Shown here piece by piece: positions 59,959-64,000 of a stretch of 64,000 nt of DNA. The position numbers and the translations under genes were made by a program. Where the stretch lies: positions 1 to 64,000 of the forward strand of contig JANQQU010000022.1 of assembly GCA_028284905.1 (NCBI GenBank), given 5' to 3'. A model generated the notes under the pieces. It did not search any database. It saw only the letters and a list, made by a program, of their open reading frames with translations, and was not told the origin of the DNA. The first letter of the stretch is position 1. The number at the start of each line of letters is the position of its first letter. Source of the DNA: Calditrichia bacterium (GTDB taxonomy: Bacteria; Calditrichota; Calditrichia; RBG-13-44-9; J075).

Positions 59959-60450
59959 TTATCTCCGGTAGAGAACAACGTCGGAAATTTCCTCGTGGAG
60001 CGCTATTAAGTTTTCTTCTAGATCATAATCGGCATTAAACATAAAAGGTTTCCCGGATAGCAGATATTCGTAAATAAAACTATCGGTAGCCGGAATATCA
60101 GCTTGTGATAGCTGGTCGACTGCTATCCAGGTTAATTCGCCTTCGTTACAAGGCGGGGGAGAGATCGCTTCGATTTCTGCGATATAAACAAAGCAAGTCC
60201 AGTTATAACTGCTCGGAGAGTTTTCAACCAACAGGCCGCCATACCTGGGATTGGAAATTTGAATGCCGGTTTCTTCAAAAGTTTCCCGGATTGTCGCTGC
60301 TCGCGGAGATTCAAAAGGATCCAGTTTGCCGCCGACCGGCGTATATTTGCCTGGGTGCGGAGGATTTTTCCGCTTAAGCAATAACAGACGATTGCCATTC
60401 CTTAATACGGACAAAACAGCGGTTCTTTTCAGGCCGGTCGGTATTTTCAT
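59959..60450 (-). CDS. Nudix hydrolase (8-oxo-dGTP diphosphatase-like)
   Basis: A 163-residue protein with a complete Nudix box G41-x5-E47-x7-R55-E56-x2-E59-E60-x-G62 ('GKLDPFESPRAATIRETFEE' region). It hydrolyses a nucleoside diphosphate linked to another moiety. The 'LLLLKRKNPPHPGKYTPVGG' opening resembles MutT-type 8-oxo-dGTP enzymes, but the box alone does not fix the substrate. A stand-alone cytoplasmic enzyme. Confidence 0.92.
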   Translation of the reverse strand: MKIPTGLKRTAVLSVLRNGNRLLLLKRKNPPHPGKYTPVGGKLDPFESPRAATIRETFEETGIQISNPRYGGLLVENSPSSYNWTCFVYIAEIEAISPPPCNEGELTWIAVDQLSQADIPATDSFIYEYLLSGKPFMFNADYDLEENLIALHEEISDVVLYRR

Positions 60451-60620
60451 CGGTATATTTTAGTTTGAAAAATTCTGTTGATCCCTCTCTGAATTCTCTG
60501 CACTTTAATTGATCGCGCAGAAGCAGATCGCTAATATAGCTGCGCCGGATGTAATTACGAAATCTATTTTTAGGAAAATCAACCGACATTTCAACTTTTT
60601 AAAATTGATAAGGACTGTCT

Positions 60621-61910
60621 ATGGAAAATGCAACTATTCGCCAAAAAATTAATGTAGAAAATCTACGCGAACGCTTTTTAGCATATGTGCAGATCGATAC
60701 ACAGTCTTCGGAAAAATCCGATACTTACCCCAGTACACTTAAGCAGTTGGATCTCTGTAAAAAATTGCTCGGGGAATTGCAGGCAATGGGCGTAGAAAAT
60801 GCCCGGATGACGGAGCATGGTTATGTCTTTGCCAGCTTGCCCGGAAATCTACCGGCGGATCATCCCGTTGTTGTTCCGGCGATTGGATTGATTGCCCATG
60901 TTGATACCTCTCCGGATGTCAGCGGTAAAAATGTGCAACCGCAAATACATGCAAACTATGACGGTGGTAATATCGCTTTGCCGGGAGATCCGCGCGAAGT
61001 CATTTTGGCTGCAGAGAACCCCGAACTGGCGGACTGTTTGGGGCACGATATCATCACCAGCGATGGCACCACTTTACTTGGTGCGGATAACAAAGCGGGT
61101 GTGTCGGAGATTATGACTGCGATAGAATTCTTGCTCAATGAGCCGGGATTTTTATATGGCCCGGTGCAAATTGCATTTACTGTGGACGAAGAGGTTGGTG
61201 CCGGCGTGACGCATTTCGACGTCGAAGCATTCGGCGCCCGTTATGCCTATACAATTGACGGCGGCACTGCCGGAGAAGTTGAAGATGAAACCTTCTCTGC
61301 CAATACTGTCGACGTTACTATTCATGGGGTTAATGTGCATCCCGGCTATGCCTGCGATGTGATGGTAAACGCCTTGAAAATTGCGACTGAGTTTATTGCC
61401 GAATTGCCAGCCGGAGAATGTTCTCCGGAAACCACAAAAGGCCGGGAAGGATATGTCCACCCGAATACAATAAACGGTAATCCCGGTTTGGTGGAAATGC
61501 GCTTTATGGTTCGGGATTTTACCATGGAAGGATTGACTGAGAAAGTGCGGCTTTTAGAAAACATCCGGGATAAAGTGCAGGAGAATTGGCCAAAAGCCCG
61601 TATTGATCTGAAGGTGACGGAAAGTTACCGGAATATGAAATACATTCTACAGGATTACCCGCATGTGGTTGATTATGCGCTGGAGGCTGTCGAACGGGCC
61701 GGCATTCAGCCGCTGCGAAATTTAATTCGTGGTGGAACGGATGGTACGGTGCTATCCTATAAAGGGTTGCCGACACCGAACATTTTTACCGGTGGGCATA
61801 AATTCCACAGCAAACAGGAGTGGGTTTCCCTGCAGGATATGACCAGTGCTGTTGCGACAATTTTACATTTACTGGCTATCTGGAGCGAACGTGGTGAAGT
61901 CGCAGATTAA
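60621..61910 (+). CDS. pepT: peptidase T (tripeptide aminopeptidase)
   Basis: A 429-residue M20 metallopeptidase. Metal-site and catalytic words: 'IGLIAHVDTSPDVSGKNV' (first His and Asp), 'TLLGADNKAGVSEIM' (bridging Asp), 'IAFTVDEEVGAGVTHFD' (catalytic Glu and Glu ligand), 'YTIDGGTAGEVEDETFSA' (Asp) and the final 'NIFTGGHKFHSKQEWV' with the late His. The dimerisation lid starts 'TVDVTIHGVNVHPGYA'. It releases the N-terminal residue of tripeptides in the cytoplasm. The 3' end overlaps the convergent gamma-carbonic-anhydrase-like gene by 4 bases. Confidence 0.96.
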   Translation: MENATIRQKINVENLRERFLAYVQIDTQSSEKSDTYPSTLKQLDLCKKLLGELQAMGVENARMTEHGYVFASLPGNLPADHPVVVPAIGLIAHVDTSPDVSGKNVQPQIHANYDGGNIALPGDPREVILAAENPELADCLGHDIITSDGTTLLGADNKAGVSEIMTAIEFLLNEPGFLYGPVQIAFTVDEEVGAGVTHFDVEAFGARYAYTIDGGTAGEVEDETFSANTVDVTIHGVNVHPGYACDVMVNALKIATEFIAELPAGECSPETTKGREGYVHPNTINGNPGLVEMRFMVRDFTMEGLTEKVRLLENIRDKVQENWPKARIDLKVTESYRNMKYILQDYPHVVDYALEAVERAGIQPLRNLIRGGTDGTVLSYKGLPTPNIFTGGHKFHSKQEWVSLQDMTSAVATILHLLAIWSERGEVAD

Positions 61911-62449
61911 CGCTGCTCAGCAGCATGCCCCTTTTCCCGATGTAATTTAGCCAGCTTTGTGTATTTCTCTGCCCATTTCAAATTGGTTTCATAGCTGCTG
62001 TTATCGAGTGTGCGGAGCGCTTTTGCCGGCACGCCGGCCATTAGAGTAAATGGAGGCACTTCTGCGTTTTCCCTCACAACGGCACCGGCAGCAATAATGC
62101 TTCCTTTGCCAATGGTTGCCCCGGAAAGAATTGTGGCGCCCATGCCAATCAGGCATCCGTCTTCAAGAATACATCCGTGAAGAATGGCGCCATGCCCAAC
62201 GGTAACATCGTTGCCGACGATACATGGTTTTTCGTTTTCCAGATGCACGATGCAGCCATCCTGGATGTTGCTGCGCTCGCCGATAGATATGTAATTGATG
62301 TCTCCGCGCAATACGGCGTTATACCAAACGGACGAATGGGATTTCATTTCTACATCGCCAATTACTTTTGCACCATCGGCAATAAAAGCACTCTCGGCAA
62401 TTCGTGGTGTGCGCGTGAGGGTGTGGGGAGGGAGCTCGGTCTTTTTCAT
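61907..62449 (-). CDS. gamma-carbonic anhydrase-like hexapeptide protein
   Basis: A 180-residue left-handed beta-helix protein. It has hexapeptide repeats 'AKVIGDVEMKSHSSVWYNAVLRGDINYISIGERSNIQDGCIVHL' and metal-site histidines in 'DGCIVHLENE' and 'VTVGHGAILHGC', as in the YrdA/CaiE/gamma-CA family. A C-terminal helix ('ETNLKWAEKYTKLAKLHREKG') typical of YrdA-like members follows. Carbonic anhydrase activity is possible but is not shown by sequence alone. Confidence 0.92.
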   Translation of the reverse strand: MKKTELPPHTLTRTPRIAESAFIADGAKVIGDVEMKSHSSVWYNAVLRGDINYISIGERSNIQDGCIVHLENEKPCIVGNDVTVGHGAILHGCILEDGCLIGMGATILSGATIGKGSIIAAGAVVRENAEVPPFTLMAGVPAKALRTLDNSSYETNLKWAEKYTKLAKLHREKGHAAEQR

Positions 62450-62638
62450 GTCTGCCTTCGCTGGTTAAATGTCTGTTCAATAATAACCGCCTGGAAAAAC
62501 TTTCGCAAGTTACGAATGAATTGCCGGGAGAGGAAATGACAACATTTCCGGATATTTTAATATTTTGAAGCGTTTGCTCCAATTCGTATGCCCTTTGGCT
62601 AACCGGCTGATTGCTATCCTCCTCTCCCGGATATGATA

Positions 62639-62899
62639 TTATATCGGTAGTTTCTGACGGCAATCCTGGCAAAGCCCATCCGGCTGCAAGATAATCGTCG
62701 GGGAGAAATGAAAACCGCATCCCCAGCAATAGCCATGAACTTCGCAATGGATCGGGCAAAAATATTCGATGAATCGATTGAAATCGATTGTCGTTTTCTC
62801 TGCCGTTGGACTGGCAGCCGGTTTTATGAGAGAGAATAATTCCGGCTTGATACAGTCAATCACCAGCGTTCGCTGACAGTTTGGGTGTTGACACGTCAT
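62639..62899 (-). CDS. small Cys-rich (zinc-ribbon-like) protein
   Basis: An 86-residue protein starting at the ATG at 62899, where ggagg stands 8 bases upstream; the longer frame is not supported. Cysteines fall in pairs: 'MTCQHPNCQRTLVIDC' (C-x4-C), 'YFCPIHCEVHGYCWGCGFHF' and 'GLCQDCRQKLPI', a layout fit for two metal sites. I know no family name or function for it. Isolated minus-strand gene. Confidence 0.6.
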   Translation of the reverse strand: MTCQHPNCQRTLVIDCIKPELFSLIKPAASPTAEKTTIDFNRFIEYFCPIHCEVHGYCWGCGFHFSPTIILQPDGLCQDCRQKLPI

Positions 62900-63274
62900 T
62901 AGTGAGCCTCCTGAATTTTGGATATAGTTCCCCCGATCTTTTTGCAGTCGCAAAAAAATTGCGCTATCGCCTCATCCGTTATTGCGGATTGACGGGGCTC
63001 ATTGTAATTGACATGGCGGCAGGATAAGTTGTATCAGAAAAGCGAAACCAATCAGGAGTGACTCAGTGAGCTGTTTTGTTCAATAAACTATTGGTAAAAA
63101 TAGCAGTTGGAACTGGCGCTAATAATAGCTTTATTAAAACTTGTTCTCTGAACTTCCCGATTTTTTTATGATAAGATAATCGTTCAGTGTGTTGCGAAAT
63201 TTTATCTCCCAAAAATAATTTAATTCGCGATAGCGGATAAAACAAGTCGAAAATGCAAAAATTCGCAAAAGCGT
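62900..63274. other. intergenic stretch, no gene recognised
   Basis: 375 bases between the divergent Cys-rich protein gene and the XRE regulator. The frame at 63063-63245 (minus) has no ribosome site and unusual composition. Upstream of 63275 the sequence is AT-rich. No palindromic operator is obvious. Confidence 0.5.
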
Positions 63275-63655
63275 ATGGACCTAATTGCCGCTGGTAAACG
63301 GATAAAACAACTTAGTAGGGCACAGAACTTAACACAGAAGTCGCTGGCCAGGCGTTCCGGAATTCCGGAGTCTTCTCTGAGCGATGTAATAAAAGGGAAG
63401 AAGAGTGCCAGCATTGAAAAATTTGCAATTATCGCGGAAGTCCTGAAAGTCGATTTGCACTGGTTGATCTTCGGCCATTCGTTTCAGGCAGAAACCCATG
63501 AAGGGGCAGTTGCAGAGAAAGATGGCCGCGCAGACTATCTTCCGGAAAAACAACGGATGTTGAACGAAATTAGTGATATTCTATTGAAGCTGGATAAGGA
63601 AGAACTAACCTTGATCCGGCAAATGGCAGAACGATTTATCAGTAAAAGTGAGTAG
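63275..63655 (+). CDS. XRE-family transcriptional regulator
   Basis: A 126-residue protein. The N-terminal helix-turn-helix is 'GKRIKQLSRAQNLTQKSLARRSGIPESSLSDVIKGKKSASIEKFAIIAEVLKVDLHWLIFG', a Cro/CI-type domain with the recognition helix around 'IPESSLSDVIKG'. The C-terminal ~50 residues ('LPEKQRMLNEISDILLKLDKEELTLIRQMAERFI') form an amphipathic helix pair, probably for dimerisation. It precedes the leucine-rich-repeat gene by only three bases, so the two genes are likely co-transcribed. Confidence 0.9.
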   Translation: MDLIAAGKRIKQLSRAQNLTQKSLARRSGIPESSLSDVIKGKKSASIEKFAIIAEVLKVDLHWLIFGHSFQAETHEGAVAEKDGRADYLPEKQRMLNEISDILLKLDKEELTLIRQMAERFISKSE

Positions 63656-63658
63656 CCG

Positions 63659-64000
63659 ATGAAAACCAGTCCGGAAATATTAAAACTGATCAAATATGCA
63701 GAGAATAGCAATACCCTCAATCTCTCCGGAAAAGGACTGTATGAAATTCCTGAAGCAGTATTTTCTTTAACACACCTGACCCGCCTAAGTTTGCGAAACA
63801 ATCATATCGACCATATTCCCGAAACAATTTCAAACCTGACCGCCCTGAAGGAACTCCGCCTGGACGGTAATAAATTGTCTGCTCTGCCGGAAGCAATCGG
63901 GGCGCTCAAGCATTTGAAATGGTTGTCTCTAAACAACAATCAGCTTAGCGAGCTTCCGGAAGAAATCGCTGAATTGAAACACCTGGAAATTCTGGAACTA
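63659..64000 (+). CDS. leucine-rich-repeat protein, N-terminal part (cut by window end)
   Basis: An open frame from the ATG at 63659 to the window edge (114 codons, no stop). It begins 'MKTSPEILKLIKYAENSN' and enters LRRs: 'TLNLSGKGLYEIPEAVFSL', 'THLTRLSLRNNHIDHIPETI', 'TALKELRLDGNKLSALPEAI' and 'KHLKWLSLNNNQLSELPEEI'. The opening 'LNLSGKGLYEIPE' resembles LRR regions that precede Roc-COR GTPase or kinase domains in bacterial Roco-type proteins. The remainder of the gene lies outside the window, so the effector domain is not known. Confidence 0.88.
   Translation, partial: MKTSPEILKLIKYAENSNTLNLSGKGLYEIPEAVFSLTHLTRLSLRNNHIDHIPETISNLTALKELRLDGNKLSALPEAIGALKHLKWLSLNNNQLSELPEEIAELKHLEILEL

Overview
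The window looks like a chromosomal segment of a Gram-negative member of the FCB superphylum (Calditrichota, Balneolota or a related lineage; the sequence alone does not settle which). Three large secreted proteins end in the 'YPNPFNPxT' plus Ig-like tail and a terminal Lys/Arg-rich strand, which is the sorting domain of the type IX secretion system. GC content is moderate, Shine-Dalgarno sequences are common, and TTG/GTG starts occur.

Layout. 1-669 is the trailing end of a CRISPR array whose leader and cas genes lie to the left, outside the window. It is followed by a SUKH-family gene and a tRNA-Leu region that holds one intact tRNA-Leu(CAA) and a 3' fragment of a tRNA-Leu(TAA). 2482-8866 (minus) holds an FG-GAP secreted protein, a di-haem cytochrome c peroxidase fused to a beta-helix, a repeat protein and a DUF6249 membrane protein. 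The last two diverge from an ECF sigma/anti-sigma pair, and both directions carry the same ECF-type promoter (AAC-N17-GTC). 10545-20289 holds secreted, envelope and housekeeping genes (BTRD1 repeat protein, metallophosphoesterase, HupE-like protein, BNR protein, hydrolase, small HD alarmone-hydrolase-like protein, outer-membrane protein, CoaE). 20412-29665 holds an unclassified repeat protein, a DinB-like protein, a GcvT-like protein with two tandem FAD oxidoreductases, a serine hydrolase and PhzF. 29749-43789 holds CoaA, a hybrid 7TM-kinase-receiver-cyclase, a 1452-residue cadherin-like T9SS protein, an ankyrin protein, a PHP hydrolase and HisS.

The most interesting block is 44443-58990, twelve tightly packed plus-strand genes: GT4 glycosyltransferase, ABC-exporter-like protein with a degenerate ATPase, sulfotransferase, small membrane protein, HTTM-like membrane protein, second GT4, second sulfotransferase, MBOAT-SGNH fusion, carrier protein, free-standing adenylation enzyme, acyl-CoA-dehydrogenase-like enzyme and FAD-dependent halogenase-like enzyme. 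The adenylation enzyme's ten specificity positions read D-L-L-Y-L-A-L-V-C-K, the code I know for L-proline loading in pyrrole-2-carboxylate pathways. The dehydrogenase has the catalytic glutamate on the IVD/prolyl-carrier-dehydrogenase side instead of the MCAD side. Carrier + ligase + MBOAT + SGNH is also the layout of the Dlt D-alanylation machinery. My inference is a Dlt-like system that makes pyrrole-2-carboxyl (perhaps halogenated) thioester from proline and transfers it to a sulfated, glycosylated surface or secreted molecule.

59080-64000 returns to ordinary genes (ArsN2-like GNAT, VOC, Nudix, PepT, gamma-carbonic anhydrase-like, Cys-rich protein, XRE regulator) and ends inside a leucine-rich-repeat gene.
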